Assembly: GCA_025267735.1 (NCBI GenBank)
Contig: CM046303.1
Coordinates: forward strand, 45,645,380-45,709,379
From: Mactra quadrangularis
Lineage: Eukaryota > Mollusca > Bivalvia > Venerida > Mactridae
DNA length: 64,000 bases
Direction of reading: 5' to 3'
How positions within the stretch are numbered: the first letter of the stretch is position 1; every line of letters starts with the position of its first letter. Positions 1-43,639 of this stretch are shown one piece after another. The notes beneath the pieces are model-generated. The model worked only from the letters and a program-made list of their open reading frames with translations, ran no database searches and was not told the origin of the DNA. A program made the position numbers and the translations under genes.

Positions 1-1059
1 TTTGTTTTTGTTTACATTTCTCATTGTAAAAATTGGCAGTAGACATTAGGTTAAATAAACAATAGTAGTGTTATATTAGCTCATGTCGAGTGATTACTCA
101 ACCTTATTGATGATATTAACATGCTATTTTGTATACTTTGTGTGATGTTATCAATGAATGTTGTTGTTTCTTCAATTTAACATTTACCTGTATGTTATGA
201 ACTGTCAGACTCATAATGCCTTACTCTTCTTACTTATCAGTGAGCACAGTGGTTTTGGTGCTTTGGAAGTACCGTAAGCTAGACTTTCAATCGGGTGTTT
301 TCCAAATCCTGGGTTTTTCAAAGAGTTTTTTTCAAATCTGTGATTACCTGGCAGTGGCAGCTCTCACCCTTCCACCAATTTGTCAATTATGTTGATTTTC
401 TTCCATATAGTAAAAATTTGTTGACTTATATTGTCATGTGATGAGCTCAACATAATCACATGTATCATAGCATCCCATCCTTCAGAAAATGTTGGCGTCC
501 AAGAAAGACATGGTCTGAGCGTGTGTGAAGGCTAATTTGAAAACATACAACCTTAAGAGCAGTGATCCTCTAAACAGGGTTTTGAGGAAATCAGATGTCA
601 GACAATCTAGCTGCCTACTTAATTAAGTATGTGAATATAAGTATGTGTACTTTACTGTGATTTTAATAACATTGGTTGTATTAAAACAGCTTATACACTT
701 ATGTAGGGATCCTGTTGGCTGGTTATATGCATTATCTATCAATATATTTCTTATATTATGAAAATTATGCATAAACACTGCAGTAAAAGTACAACTCCTA
801 CAATGTCTGAATGATAAATGTATATTAAACGAGGTGTTAATTAACATATGAATGATAAATAATCTACTTGTACACTTATGAGAATAATTTTGATAGAAAA
901 CTAAACAATGAATTTAATTAAATAAAATTACAAATGTAATATCAAACTGTATTCAGGTTGACTACATGATTATTATTGAAAAATACTGTAAGTTAAATAG
1001 TCTATACAGTTGAGATTGTGATCACATATGTTGAGCTGCTTGAGTCTTAATTAATTTTT

Positions 1060-1266
1060 GGCCACAACAAGTTGATCATGTGTTCTATTGATTCGCTGGC
1101 CCCTTAATTATGATGTTTTTTACAAAAAATGTTTATATTTCCTCGCTCGCTCATAAAAATTTGGTCAAACCGCTAAAAAGCAACTGCATTAAGCTTTTTT
1201 TCTTCCCTCGCTCTCCCCATTTTTTCCAGAAAAATCAGTAGAACACATGATCAACTTGTTATGGCC
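1060..1266. mobile_element. Short MITE (GGCCACAACAAGTTGATCAT ends)
   Basis: The ends GGCCACAACAAGTTGATCAT and ATGATCAACTTGTTATGGCC are inverted over about 28 bases, total 207 bp. The interior has CCTCGCTCGCTCATAAAAAT. Two more copies are at 4622 and 29769. Confidence 0.88.
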
Positions 1267-3190
1267 TTAGTTAAGATTTTGTTAAGATTTTCTGCTGTAT
1301 AAAGTCACAATTATCAGAAATTTATTGTCAGAAACCACCCACTGCAAGTTCTTGTGCTGAAGTAGCCAGATTTGCCACTCTTTTAAATGTCTACTAAAAC
1401 AGGTTTGACTGCGTCTATAGTTATTATGTGAGTTACCTCCCTTACAAAATATAACTTGAAGTACTGGCTTTAAAGTAATTTTTTCAAAGCTCTATCTACT
1501 TGTAATAATCCTACTGATGAAATATGTTGTATTTTGGGAAGAAAAAACAGTAAGACCTACTTACTCAAAGGAAACAAATACAATCATGAGTCACCACAAA
1601 AATTATAAGTGGGTTAACAAAGAAGCCTGTATTCACAAATATAAACAAATTATTAATGTATCTTGAATGATGAAAACATATGTATAGCATTAATGCTGGT
1701 ACTTGTGTACTTGAGTGCTAATAAACCCTTTAACCACAATTCTTGGAATGAACCACAAATCTTGGATGACGCCCCCAACTTTATCCTGCAATCCTCATTG
1801 AGGTTTTACAGAACAGCCTGTTTGAGGGTTTAGTATTTTGTATGTGTGCAGCAAAAACCTGTTATAACATAATTGGTGAGTGAAAAATAATTCTATATCC
1901 TTCTATATAATACACCTAGTTAGACTAATTTTGCACTTATCCATCCATATTGCCTAAAACTATTTCTGAGATCTGTGTGTTCTGTTCTGTTGGATTTTTA
2001 TATCAAGATAATCATGAAAGATCATTAGTGACATTACATTCATTATGATTTGTACAGATATAAAATTAGTCAGGTACAATTATGTTATATAATAAGTATA
2101 ACCTGCAGGGCATTTAAGTTGTACACTGCGAAAATTGTTGGTGTGTTTCATTGTTTATATGTAAATGCAGTTATGTTGTATATTTTGTATATATTGAGGT
2201 GAAAGTGTACCTGTATTATGTATGTCATTAAGTACAGGACATCACTACTTAAAATAGCCTGCTAATTAGCAACTATATTAAATGTCATAATTATGATATT
2301 CATTTTTTGTGCATCTAAATGGTGTATATATTAGTCAACAAGTTCACATGGAAGATGGGGGCATTGTTTGTGTTGCGATGCAAACAAATTGTATGAACAA
2401 AGTTTCTATTATTGTTATTTGTTGATTGAGTTTTGGGCATGGCCTCTAATTATGTACATTCATTCAGAATGTTGCTATTTATTTCAAATTTTACATTATA
2501 ACCCTTTTCTGATATACAATGAATATAAAACAATTGGTCATCTCAAAACAAAGCTACATCCATCTTTATCTAAATATAGTTAAACTAGTTTTGCACTTAC
2601 ACACCTAATTGTAATGGTCTTAATATGCCGTGTTCAGATTTTGAGTTACTAATAGATATGGTTCCTTAGACAGCATAGTAAAGTGCTCTTGACCTTTCAT
2701 TTTCCATTCATGTAAAATTTCTTGGAACTACCAGATTTACTTCTATGTAAATTTTTCAAATAATAACTACCAATTTTTTAGGCCATGCCAATGGGTGACA
2801 GTACTAAACTAATCAAAGTTCATGTACTGTACATAAAGAAGATTGTATACTAGTTTTGCCCTGATCCATTGATGTTCTTTCCTAGCACTGTTAGATGATC
2901 GTAGTGTGATGTTGGATATTGCTACATTAACATCATGTAATATAATGTAGTATTGATTATATAAAACATTACTGTTATATTTCATCAGCTTAATTTAAGT
3001 AAAATTTCTGGCAACTAATGTGGGTGTATCTAATGAATATCTATGAAGCTTTTCAGATGATAACTTTAATGATTTCAAGGTTTTGATTATCCATATCTTA
3101 CGACTTAATAATAATAGATTGGAAGAGTCTCAAAAATGAAGTTAACGAGTTAAGGGTGTCGAAAGTAGTCCTTAAAGATGCCTAAGTTTT

Positions 3191-3650
3191 TAGGGCTGCG
3201 GCGAGTATCCGAGTATTCGGATATTCGCAATCCCAACCAGAAAATTGAGTACGAATATTCGTCATGTCCGAAATCGTCGGATGGCGATCTATTTTTTTGA
3301 AAAAATGAAAGAATGTTTTCAGCTTAATTACAACTGAAAACGAGTCGCACTTCCAATGTAAACTTAAATTTATGTAGGGACCAAACAATCTTGTGTCAAA
3401 ATTCGATTGACACACATTTAAACAAAATGTTATCACTGAAATTGACCATAAAACGTCTGGTAATAGATATGTTTGGAGCACATTGTTTTCCTTATAGTAA
3501 AAACTCCTGTAATTCCTCACTAACTCTTTTTATTACATGAATTCTGTATGCTTTTCCATTAACAATTGATTCGTGGTTTGATTCGTGAATCGCTACACAT
3601 GGATCATGGTTCCGATTGGATCGCCACTTGTTTAACGATCCACAGCCCTA
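3191..3650. mobile_element. hAT-like MITE (TAGGGCTG ends)
   Basis: The ends TAGGGCTGCGG and CACAGCCCTA are inverted. Inside are CGAGTATCCGAGTATTCGGA and the ATTCGTGAATCG segment. The 8-bp flanks TAAGTTTT and GTAGTTTT match at six of eight positions. An open frame on the - strand (3182-3520) is explained by this element. Confidence 0.85.
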
Positions 3651-3699
3651 GTAGTTTTTTTGTAGTATTTGATATGATTGAACCATTATAGATGGATGT

Positions 3700-4012
3700 A
3701 GCCACCTGGCTCAGTTGATAGCACACAAAACTGAGTCTACTGAGTCTACTGATCTAGAGATCCTTAGGTTCATTTCCCAGACAGGGCACACTTTCGTAGA
3801 GCTTATATATATTCGTGAAATTATTTCTTCAACCATTCATACTTTTACCACTGATTATAAATCATGTTGTGCAATTGTCAGTGACTGACAAAAGTATGGT
3901 CCAAGTAAGTGGTTAAGGCCACTGGTAAATCAAATTATTAAGCCTTTAAAAACAATTAGTGGGTTGATTGTGTGTTGCTACTGCATTAAACCCAACCAAA
4001 AAAAAAAATACA
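3700..4012 (+). mobile_element. tRNA-Lys-like SINE (family 1), diverged
   Basis: The head reads GGCTCAGTTGATAGCAC, with box B GGTTCATTTCCCAGAC. It has the shared body TTGTCAGTGACTGACAAAAG, and the tail ends CCCAACC followed by A's. Confidence 0.8.
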
Positions 4013-4621
4013 TGAAAAAATGGTGATGAATGTGTAATATTGCCTTTCAAAATTTCTCTGAGTGGGAAGTTAATGTAACATTTTACTGCCTTTAAAACTT
4101 GATGAATCCTCTGATAGAACTCTGTCTAACTTGAATTCTATAAATTTTTGACTTTGTCATGTGAGAAAAGGTTTTAAGCTAGATTTATTATTATTTGTCT
4201 GGGTTTGTTTATTTTCTTGTTTCCTAGGTGATAATGTACTTGTTGAACAGATTCTTCAAAAAATGATTTTATGTGAAGGAATTTTTTGTTGCTGAATAAT
4301 TATAACTTCAGGTAGTACATGTTGTGATTGGGTTTCTGTGATAAAAATTGTTGTGATTTGTTTCTATTAATTTCTATCTAATTCTTGGAAAAGCTTCAAG
4401 ATGAAAATTGTTTGCAGAAATTACTGACTTATTTCTGTTTATAGACTTGTTTAGACTCATTGACTGACCACCATGATATGACCTATGCAATCTGTTGATA
4501 GCCTACAGTGTTAAACCTAACACAAATCCTCTTATATGGCTACTCCTGGATTTGAAAAGACTGTTTTAGGTTGATTTATTGAATTTCCCTTAACAAATGC
4601 TGCTTTAAAATATGACCTTTA

Positions 4622-4839
4622 GGCCACAACAAGTTGATCATGTGTTCTACGAATTTTTCTGGAAAAAAAATGGGACGAGCTAGCAAAGAAAAAAGTCTTA
4701 ATTCAGTTGCTTTATATAGAGGTTTGACCAAATGTTTATGAGTGAGCGAGGATATAAATTTATTTTTTTTTGTAAATTTTTTTTGTCAAAATTAAGGTGC
4801 CAGCGAATCCATAGGACACATGATCAACTTGTTGTGGCC
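4622..4839. mobile_element. Short MITE, second copy, TTA-flanked
   Basis: It has the same ends as 1060-1266, with TTA directly on both sides. The interior is inverted relative to the first copy (GAGTGAGCGAGGATA). Confidence 0.88.
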
Positions 4840-5496
4840 TTATAGTGCCTCTTTCATCAATTGATACCTCATGGAACGCGTGAAGGGGATGTGGTCATGT
4901 CCAGAGTTTGATCAGGAAAATTCCCCTGTTTGATAGAAGAAAATTTGGGTCATAGTGGTTGCAGGCAAATGTTGTTAATTGGAGTTAAGATGTTAGTGAT
5001 AGAATAACATGTTCTCAGGCTCTGAGAGTTATTAGTAATAATTATAGGAAAATACAACTGTCTAAAACACTTCTGCAAGGTGAAAAGTGAAAAACAATCC
5101 ATTTGGTTCCAACCCTTGAGCATTTCAATTCAAATGGCTATATCTTATGGGAATTCACTTATATCTAGTACATGTACAATATTGGTATAATTATATTAAA
5201 CATGCATGTACAATTAATGTATACATTATGGGTACAAACATGTATTTATGTAATGTATTACATTTCTTTGATTTGAAAGCTATGAACTCTAATACTGTCT
5301 GATGTAAGATTACTCTGTAGTAAATCAAAGATGTTAATGTATGTTTTATGTTGATTAATCATTTGTGTCTATATACATGCTAACACTTAGACAGGTGTTA
5401 TGGGTAGCTCTGTTGTTAGTGAATGCACTAGATAAGTGATAACCTAGGGTCAGTGTTATAAAAGGCAGAAACAATTGTTCACTTTGCTTCTTTTCG

Positions 5497-5713
5497 AACC
5501 TAGCTTTCCTGGACCCTTGTCTATAACCAGTACTCACCTACCCTTCCACTAGGCCAGAAACGTCTCCATATACCTTATTATTGGAGGAAAATTGACATAT
5601 TGTCAAATTTTCATGGAATGGTATAACCTCCCTGGGTGGGATCCGAACCAATACCCCCTTCAGGACACGAGATTCCAAATCCTGGTGCACTACCAACTGC
5701 GCTACCGACCTGG
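5497..5713 (-). mobile_element. tRNA-derived SINE (family 2), 3' truncated
   Basis: On the - strand it begins GGTCGGTAGCGCAGTTGGTA, has box B GGTTCGGATCCCACCC and continues to the TGGTTATAGACAAGGGTCCA segment. Confidence 0.85.
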
Positions 5714-6172
5714 ATTCACTATGCTTCACTAAGCTGATGATACATGTTAGTAGGAAGTGGCTGGGGTTGTTAGTTGTTACCATCTTATCCAAAAAAATTA
5801 ACGCTGCAGTTTATTTGGGATTCGTGAAGGTAGAGTCTGTGGCGCTGGCCCCAAGATGTCAAGGGGGGTTACCAGAAAAAATCTGTTGTAGGCTGGGAAG
5901 GAGCCTGGGAGCTTATATTTTGTTGTTGACTGGTCTACCATGACTGGTTTTGTTCAGCAATTTTGAACTCTTCAGAGGATTTGACCATTAGTGAATGGGC
6001 AAGTTGCTGATTGCATGTGAAACTATTTTCTTCCTACAACTGTCGCAAGTTATTTAGTTTGGTTATTTCATTTATATTTACTGATTAAAGTAAAAAGCTT
6101 CTACTCTAGAATAGTGATTTAAGTTCATATTTTCAAGTTAAAGTTATAATAAAGCGTTTTATTTTGTTCTAA

Positions 6173-35854
<29,682 letters not shown>

Positions 35855-36110
35855 AAACACTATGAGAAATGAGAGAAAAGACTTGACTTGTTGATCATGA
35901 CCTCATGAATACTATGATTGTATTGGTGGCATTGTTTTAACATGAGAAATGTTGTCATTGGATACCAAAGTCTAACCTTTTTATGTAACCTTTCATTCGG
36001 TAAGGTATAGGAATATATGAATTGATATTGCATCATTTCAACTAAGCCATTGGTTTTCATTTTATAAACAAGCTTAAGTATTTTTTGGACAATCTTCTAT
36101 TACTTATCAA

Positions 36111-36184
36111 CAGTAAATGCTTGTCCATATTAATGAAGAAAAATTAACAGTAAATGCTGTTCCATATTAATGAAGAAAAATTAA
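36111..36184. repeat. Short direct duplication in the 3' UTR of the TMEM184B-like gene
   Basis: ACAGTAAATGCT, then CCATATTAATGAAGAAAAAT, occurs twice about 37 bases apart. A third, weaker copy follows near 36185-36230. Confidence 0.7.
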
Positions 36185-36558
36185 CCAATGAAATTGTCCT
36201 TTACATATAAATGAAAAATTGACCAATCAAATTATCCGATACAGATGAATTCTATAAGTAAAATGCTGAGACAAGGAAAGGGTATGTTCTCTGGGTGTGG
36301 CCAAATCCTTATTAAGACATTTGCTATATCAGTTATTCCTTACTGACAAATTATGAAAGGTAACATATTGAAAAGAAACATGTGTATCTTAGAATTTGGA
36401 ATGTATGAATGAATGAGTTTTCTTTCTTTACTATTCATACTTGATTGTAACAAACAACATTCATTTGTTACTTGGGCCAAAATGAATTGATTAACTAATT
36501 ATCAAGTTAATTAATTGACTATGGAAAGACTATCCAGATTTTTATGTTGCACTTTAAA

Positions 36559-36691
36559 AATAAACTTGTCCTGTCTGGAGGTACTTCATTTGTAAAATGT
36601 CAGAACTAAACTAAACATCACTTCTCCTTTATTTATTTGTGTTAATGGAACAGGCCTCATAAAGTAAACATGATAATATTTACAAAATAAA
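36559..36691 (+). terminator. Candidate poly(A) signals of the TMEM184B-like gene
   Basis: AATAAA occurs at 36559-36564 and 36686-36691, about 0.7-0.8 kb after the stop codon. Other hexamers occur much further on (for example 45325-45330, followed by T/G-rich sequence), so a far longer 3' UTR cannot be excluded. Confidence 0.35.
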
Positions 36692-38159
36692 CTTTTATTT
36701 TATTAAAACATAATAAAATTAAAGACAAAACATTTATTTTGAAATATGTACTGAAAATTAAGTAAAACACTTTTTCTGTGTATGTGTAAATATGTCAAAG
36801 TAATATATGAAATAGTAGGAGTCAGGGCAAAGTATAAAATAGTCAAATTGGGGTTGATTGATAATTAGTAAATACATGAATGTTTTATGGCATCATAGAA
36901 GTTATTCAATATCATGACATAATTTCAAAATCATAAAAGATCTGATGGGACCAGTTTATGTTTGTTTTGAAAATAACATTTTTTGTACATGGATTTTAAT
37001 GATTTGAACTGATCTATGTGAATGATTCTTGTGAAGATATTTTTATTTGTGTGGTTATTTTGAGGAGATTGTTTTAATCATTTTAGTGCAATTCTTTATT
37101 GTAGTTTGTGATTATTGAAAATATAAAAACTCAAAAAATATATATCATTGTATACTAATTGTAATGTTTTCTTGTTTTGCTTTCAATTCATAATGAAGTT
37201 GTGTACTGTCAACTAACATTGCTGTTATAGTCAGTAGCCACTGGTCGCAAGTACTGGGCTTGATTCACTTTCCATCATCGTCGGTTATCCCACAATACAT
37301 TACTCTGCTATGCTGCGTTATGTACTGTGGGTCATTTGGTTAGGAAAATCTCGTAATCATGAATAATTTATCAGGCAGTTTTATTGGTTCCACATGGAAA
37401 CTACTGCCAAAAACTAGCCAATGAAATTACGCTAATAATTTTTTAATATAGACATGTGCAATGGTTTCTTTTTTAAGTAAGAAAAACCCAGTATGGCGCC
37501 ATTGTTATTGAAGAGAGTTTAATTGTAACATGGGATTTTATTGCAAGAAGATTGGTCTCCCCTGCCTCATGCATTAATAAAAATGAGATTTTGCCTGTGG
37601 TTTTGTACTGTGGTTGCCGAAAATGACTTTCCATAAGTATATTTATTCAACTGGCTTTGACTGATATTTGATTAAGATATGACATTGTTATGTTAGAAAA
37701 TCACATGCGTACTTTAAGTATGGCTGCTAATAAATTAGCAGATTTCAGTTGATTTAGCCTCCCATTGTCATCAGCAAAATTAATATATTTTACCTCTGAG
37801 ATGTAATGACCTTTAGAATATTATTGTCTTAGGCAAGGTGAAATATAACAGAGCATTTGACTAAAATCTGTGTACTTTGATTCAATAAGCTTTAATTGGT
37901 AAAAAAACCAAAAACATTTTCTGGAGTGATTTTAACATTTCTGCTTTGCAGCGATGTTGAAGGGTATGATTTCATTTTATTCTAGTGAAGACAACTGAAA
38001 ATACATGAAATAGTTGATTTGTACACAAAACATTATGAATTGAAATAATATGGGTACTACTATTGTATGAATGATAAATAATGAATGTTAATTTATTTTG
38101 CCTATACTTGTCTATTGATATTTAATCTACTTTTAATTACTCTAGTGTAACATTTTCTC

Positions 38160-38350
38160 TCTTTTCCATTTATTACCCAACCCATCTGTTACCCCCACCG
38201 TCCATTACCCAAAACATCCATGACTCCACCTACCCATCCATTCACCTACCCATCCATGACCTCACCCATCTGTTACCCCATTCACCAATTACCCCACCCA
38301 TCCATTAAGCCACCTATCCATTACTTAATCCATCTATTTGTTCGCCCACC
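38160..38350. repeat. Pyrimidine-rich CCATTACCCACC-type degenerate repeat
   Basis: The stretch is an irregular series of CCATCCATTACCCACC-like units, strongly strand-asymmetric (C and T on the + strand). No gene is seen. Confidence 0.75.
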
Positions 38351-38413
38351 TGTTAAGCTGTTGTTTTAATTCTATCACTTAAGATGTTTATCAAACATCT
38401 CTATCCTGATATA

Positions 38414-38841
38414 GGGCACATTCCGCAAGGCGATCGCTAGCTAGCGGTTTTTGAAAGCAATTTATTGTAGCACAGAGGTCTATGGAACGGTTTGCTTCAA
38501 ACTAGCAAGTCCAAGATGGCGACTTTCTTAAACAAAAAGTTCAGAATTGCAACAAATGAAAAATATTCAAATCAATTATCACCATGATTATTCTATTTAA
38601 CTGCTTTGACGAAATATATTTATTAAATGAATTATATATCAGCATTCTTGAAAAAAAAAACACATTCCCACAAGGGGCAGCCATTTTGAAAAAAATCAGA
38701 AACATTCCGAATGATACGGCTAGCAAGAAAAAAACTTGCTACATTTCGCTAGCTAGCGATTTAATTTGCTGGATAAAAGCAAACCGTTCCGTAGGAAATT
38801 GCTACATGGGCTAGCTAGCGATCAACCTGCGGAACGTGCCC
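38414..38841. mobile_element. MITE with GGGCACATTCCGCA inverted ends, 428 bp
   Basis: The ends GGGCACATTCCGCAAGGCGA and CTGCGGAACGTGCCC are inverted. Each is followed by GCTAGCTAGCG palindromes and a second inner inverted pair (GGAACGGTTTGCTTC / AAACCGTTCCG). The two open frames at 38541-38814 are shadows. Confidence 0.87.
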
Positions 38842-40714
38842 ATAGACTTACAATTTAACTATTAACCAAAGCCTAAATGATATGTACAAATATATTTTTG
38901 CTAAATCTGCTTAGTAAATTTTAGCAAGAATATCAATTTGAATGAAAAAAACAAAAGTCTGTTTCATACATCTACATCTATACACATAATTATAATTTAT
39001 AAGCCTCCATTTTCTGGAGAGATTATACCTGTACATATATCAAGAGCAAATCAAGATAACATATTTACAAAAGAGTTATGAGAAACATATCAATGTGTAT
39101 ACACAATTGTTTTAAAGACTGAAACAGTTGCTTTAAAAATATTGAGAAGATTTTTAGGTTGGCATTACATTGTATTTCATAAATGGCAAAAACTGCAATT
39201 TTTACATGGAGTTTCCCCATGTTTAGTAGTGGACTGTGGCAAATCCACATCAAGATTTGTCGCGGACAATTACATTCGGTTGTGCGCGTGCAAATAAAGG
39301 GATAATTACCACTGCAATTAATATAGTTCGCATTATGCGTTAACAAGCAGATGATAAGAATCACGTGTATATCTTATCTAGTTAATATAAGGTAAAGGTC
39401 CCTTTTATCGCTTTCATGAGTTGTATACAGCCATATACTCTACCAAAACCCCATGTCTGACAGCGCTATCGTCGCTTTGATTCATACTGGAGTTGTTTTT
39501 TAAAGGAATTCATGTTTTATAGTCACTGTATGTTTTAAGAGCAAAATAGGACGTTTTGATTTTCATTTTTATGTTGTGACTTGGAAAATATTTTAACACT
39601 CTTATACATTTAATTCATTACACATGGTTGATTCTCGTTCATGTTTACTCATGTATCTAAAAATTTACAAGATTTACTTGTTTTCTTGGTGTTGTGAAAT
39701 ATTATAAAGAAAATACATTTCATGTAGCTAGAGATTTCATTAACAAGCATGAAATATAGTCATTTTATTATAAATATTCATTCCATTCAATTATTAGTTA
39801 TAATTAATTCTGTGATGTTTATAACTAGAAGTGATGCATGATGGGTAAAAAATAAATTATATTTAAAATGTATTGTATTCAGATACAAAAATCTATTTTA
39901 AACTTAGTCTAAATTTCTTACTGGAATAGTTGTAGTCAGTTGCTCAGCTTCTTGAATTTAGTAATTTGAGTTAGCATCTTCTTAAGAATTTTTGTTTTCT
40001 ACTCTATCACCTTGGTCACAGTAATAAAAAGTTGTCATCATTCAGAATTACTTTCTATTTGCTTATACTATATAAAAGAAAACTGAACAAGTAGGTATTG
40101 GTCAAGGCTATCCTAGGACACATGTTTTTTTCTAAAATAGGATGAAGTTGAGCAACTGACCATTAGAGTTTATTTTTAGTTTAGTGCTTGAACACTATTT
40201 CATTTGCTAATTTTAATGTGTGAATTTTGTTAATGAAATTTGATTTATAAGTAGAGAATTAATAATAGTTTCGGTCACAGATCACAAAATATTCACTTAA
40301 ATTTTGACTGTATACTGGTATATTGCCCACCAAAGAAGGCACTCACACTTCCCACACTTTGCTGTGATACAAACTCACATTTAGTCACAACCATTACCAG
40401 GCCATGAACTTACTGCCAATTGTTGAAGAGGGTTATCTGGTACTCTTAGTCTTGCATGTTAGTTTTTTAATTTCTTACTATATTTGGTCACACCACCCTC
40501 ACACCATGTTCACACCATTACCGACTGAATGATATCTTATGTAGACTGTTTACTGTCACAGATTTTTTGCAAATTAACTTCTAAGGAAAAGCAGAGCTTT
40601 CATTTTAATGGACACACACTAGAATACTGCATCATTGTAAACTAAGGTCTATTTGTTATATTGTATTTTTATATCATTACATTTGCTATTAAGCTACTAT
40701 TAGAGCTTTTACTA

Positions 40715-40830
40715 TCAGCTAAATAATATCAGTACATTTACTATCAGCTAAATAATATCAGTTAAATAATATCAGTACATTTACTATCAGCTAAATAATA
40801 TCAGTACATTTGCTATCAGCTGAATAATAA
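40715..40830. repeat. Degenerate tandem repeat, ACTATCAGCTAAATAATATC units
   Basis: The motif TTTACTATCAGCTAAATAAT followed by ATCAGTACA recurs four times with one short extra unit. It is a simple local expansion with no coding potential. Confidence 0.8.
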
Positions 40831-40980
40831 GCCAAGAAATTTTACCCTATTAATATCAATGTATTGTTTGTTACACTTTTTGTCCAATTACTAAAATGTG
40901 TTGGCGTATATTTCTTTTTTAAACAATAGCCAGTCTCCTATACATATTTCTAACTAGCACTTTGCCTTCTGGTACCCTCC

Positions 40981-41330
40981 TAGAGCTGTGGATCATTGAG
41001 CAAGTGGCGATCCGATCCGAACCACAATTCATGTGTAGCTATTCACGAATCGAACCACGAATCACTTGTTATTGGAGAAGTATACAGAATTCATGTAATA
41101 AAAAGAGTTAGTGAAGAATTACAAGAGTTTTTACTATAAGGAAAACCATGTACTCCAAACATGTCTATTACCAGACGTTTGGGCATTTTCAGTGATAACA
41201 TTTTTGTTTAAATGTTTATCAATCGAATTTTGACACAAGATTGTTTGGTACCTACATAAATTACATAATAACTCGATTTTCTGGTCGGGATCGTGAATAT
41301 CCGAGTACTCGGATACTTGCCGCAGCCCTA
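40981..41330. mobile_element. hAT-like MITE, inverted shorter copy of 3191-3650
   Basis: The ends are TAGAGCTGTGG and CCGCAGCCCTA. The flanks TACCCTCC and TACCCCCC match at seven of eight positions. The interior matches the reverse complement of the first copy (for example GTACTCGGATA, CACGAATCGAACCACGAATC). Confidence 0.87.
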
Positions 41331-41490
41331 TACCCCCCATACTTATTACTTTTGATGTAAAAAGGCTACCAGAGGACAAAGCACTAGGTAGTGATTTCCT
41401 GAGGAAACTGGCTACTTGTATAAAAGTTATATGAGACTAATTGTTACCTATGTTTGTAACAGTAATAATATTAAATTATATTGATTTGTC

Positions 41491-41560
41491 AGTGCAAAAC
41501 TAATCTACAACTCACATATATACATATAGTTAGGCTAGTTTTGCACCAGTACAAAGATAT
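41491..41560. repeat. Short palindrome, GTGCAAAACTA...TAGTTTTGCAC
   Basis: CAGTGCAAAACTAATCTA and TAGGCTAGTTTTGCACCAG are inverted around about 25 bases. Single arms of the same motif recur at 1919, 2580, 2848, 17878, 17913 and 22890. Confidence 0.7.
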
Positions 41561-42567
41561 ATAAAGTTCAGTGTATAATTGATATGTTTCAATAGTTTTA
41601 ATTTATTGATTTTTAATTGGTTTTTATGTCACGAAGTTGAAACCCTTCATATATTGTATATTTTTGTGATTTCATTGATTATATTTAGTTTCTCTATATT
41701 ATGTTTTTATGTGTACATATCATTGTAAATTTTATGTTAGAGTTATTATTATACAGAAATTTAATTGGTTTGTACTGGTATTTGTTGTTATAGTCGTGAA
41801 TTCATTTTTTGTCTTTTTTCATGGTTATTTAATATGGTTTGATGCGGAAATATTTGTTTTTCATTACAAACACATTTCATTTTGTTAGACTTGTTATTTA
41901 GTTATTCTTATTGCAAAAATATTTATTAAAAAATAAGTGTTTTATCATTAAAAAAGTTGTGCTTAAATGTTTTTCTGATAAGCTTGCTTACTGTTGTATA
42001 ATAAGGGTTGATAGATTGTTTACTTGTTCTCGTAAGACGATTCTTCTGACAATAATATATACTTTGTGGCTAGTTACATTATTTATATCTAGCTCCAAAT
42101 TTTCAAAAAAGGGTCTTGCACTTAATACTAAATAATAGACTGTTTACTTCTAAAAAATATATACTTGTTATAATTATGCTTTACATAGTATTTTTAACTT
42201 GAGACAATTCTAATGTATTTATCATGTTTTTTTGTTGATCTAAGGGCTTGTTCTGTTGTGTTTCAAAGTGATAATATATTGTATAATGTAACAATACTTA
42301 CGGTGCTTGTGTATTTATTATGACCACCAACACTTTATTATCGGAACAATGTATAGCAATCTTAAGTCAAGTCACAAATATGGCGTTTATACATATTTAC
42401 ACTGTGTTTCTTTAAAGTTGTACTATGATTCTTTTAAGTTGTGGGGTTTTCTAATATTGTGGACAAAGCCTCATAGAAATTGGATGATAATGTGCGAGAA
42501 TAATGAGGTTTTTTTCTTTGATGATATCGTGACTAACAACAATATTAATGTTGCATAGTATCTCAAA

Positions 42568-42876
42568 CAGGGCTCCAATTTAAGCTCGCATACTTGCAAA
42601 ATGGGAGTGGGTTTTGAAAATTGCAATCAACTTTTATTTTAACTTGCAAATTTTCGCAAGTTGAAATCCCTGCAAAAGTATTATTGTCCTACCTAATGAG
42701 GCTGTAATCAGCATTGAAACGGCCAGATGTATCGATGGTAAAATATAATTAAAGATTCACTGTTAAAACATTAAAATTTAGAGGTAAAATGCGAGTGATA
42801 TTTTCATTTTGCGAGTTGAAGTAAATCAACTTGTAACATTTTGCAAGTCCAAGTTTTTATTAAATTTCGAGCCCTG
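42568..42876. mobile_element. hAT-like MITE, same family as 48958-49378
   Basis: The ends are CAGGGCTCCAATTTAAGCTC and AAATTTCGAGCCCTG. Inside are the same GCAAGT/TTTTGCGAG segments. The 8-bp flanks ATCTCAAA and ATCACATA match at six of eight positions. Confidence 0.85.
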
Positions 42877-43639
42877 ATCACATATTTATATTTCCATTAC
42901 TGTTGATATTAAACTCAGCTTATAAACTAAATGAGTATTATGTTTGTATTCTATCTATTTATATTTTCTCAACGTAAATTTCTCTTGTATGACTATGTTA
43001 AGCTAAATACCACAATGCTATGACTATAATTGTGTTCTAGAATCCATGCTGTTGTGATTTTAAAACCCTATTTGACTTAACAAGTCTTAAGTATTTCTTT
43101 CAATATTAATCATTTGACCACCATTACTAGCATTTATCAATTATTGATATTATTTACATAGGAAGTACTAAATTAAAAGTGGGTACTGAAATCCAGGGTT
43201 TGATACCTCAAAATAGATATTTTCTCGAAATCTGCTGAAATTGTAAAAAATGCAAGATTTTGAAAATTATGAACTTTTTCCCATGCCTCTATCTCAGCTA
43301 CAACTTCTTAAAGTACATTCTGTTACAAACTGCACCCCACCACTTTTTACACTTTCTTGTATTGGCTTGTATGAGTTAGCTCCCCTTTTAGTAAGAATTG
43401 TAATAGCTTGTATGGGTTAGCTCCCCTTTTAGTAGCACTTGTTAGACATGATTGTATGAGTTACCTCCCATTGGTTGTTCTATTTCTGCACCCTGCTAGT
43501 CTCTTATTGTATCTAAATAGTTGTTCATTGTGTTGTATATTTTGAATCTAGTCCTGTATATCGTGTACAGTCTCTTTGTTAATTTTTGTTTACAAGTATT
43601 GTTTCATCATTTTACAGTGTACATACATCTTACTGGATA

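Noticed and set aside
3182..3520. - strand frame of 112 codons
   Set aside because: It lies in a hAT-like MITE with inverted ends; the second copy (40981-41330) has a different, shorter frame.
42307..42558. + strand frame of 83 codons
   Set aside because: No family match, no splice context and low-complexity composition; most likely chance in A+T-rich sequence.
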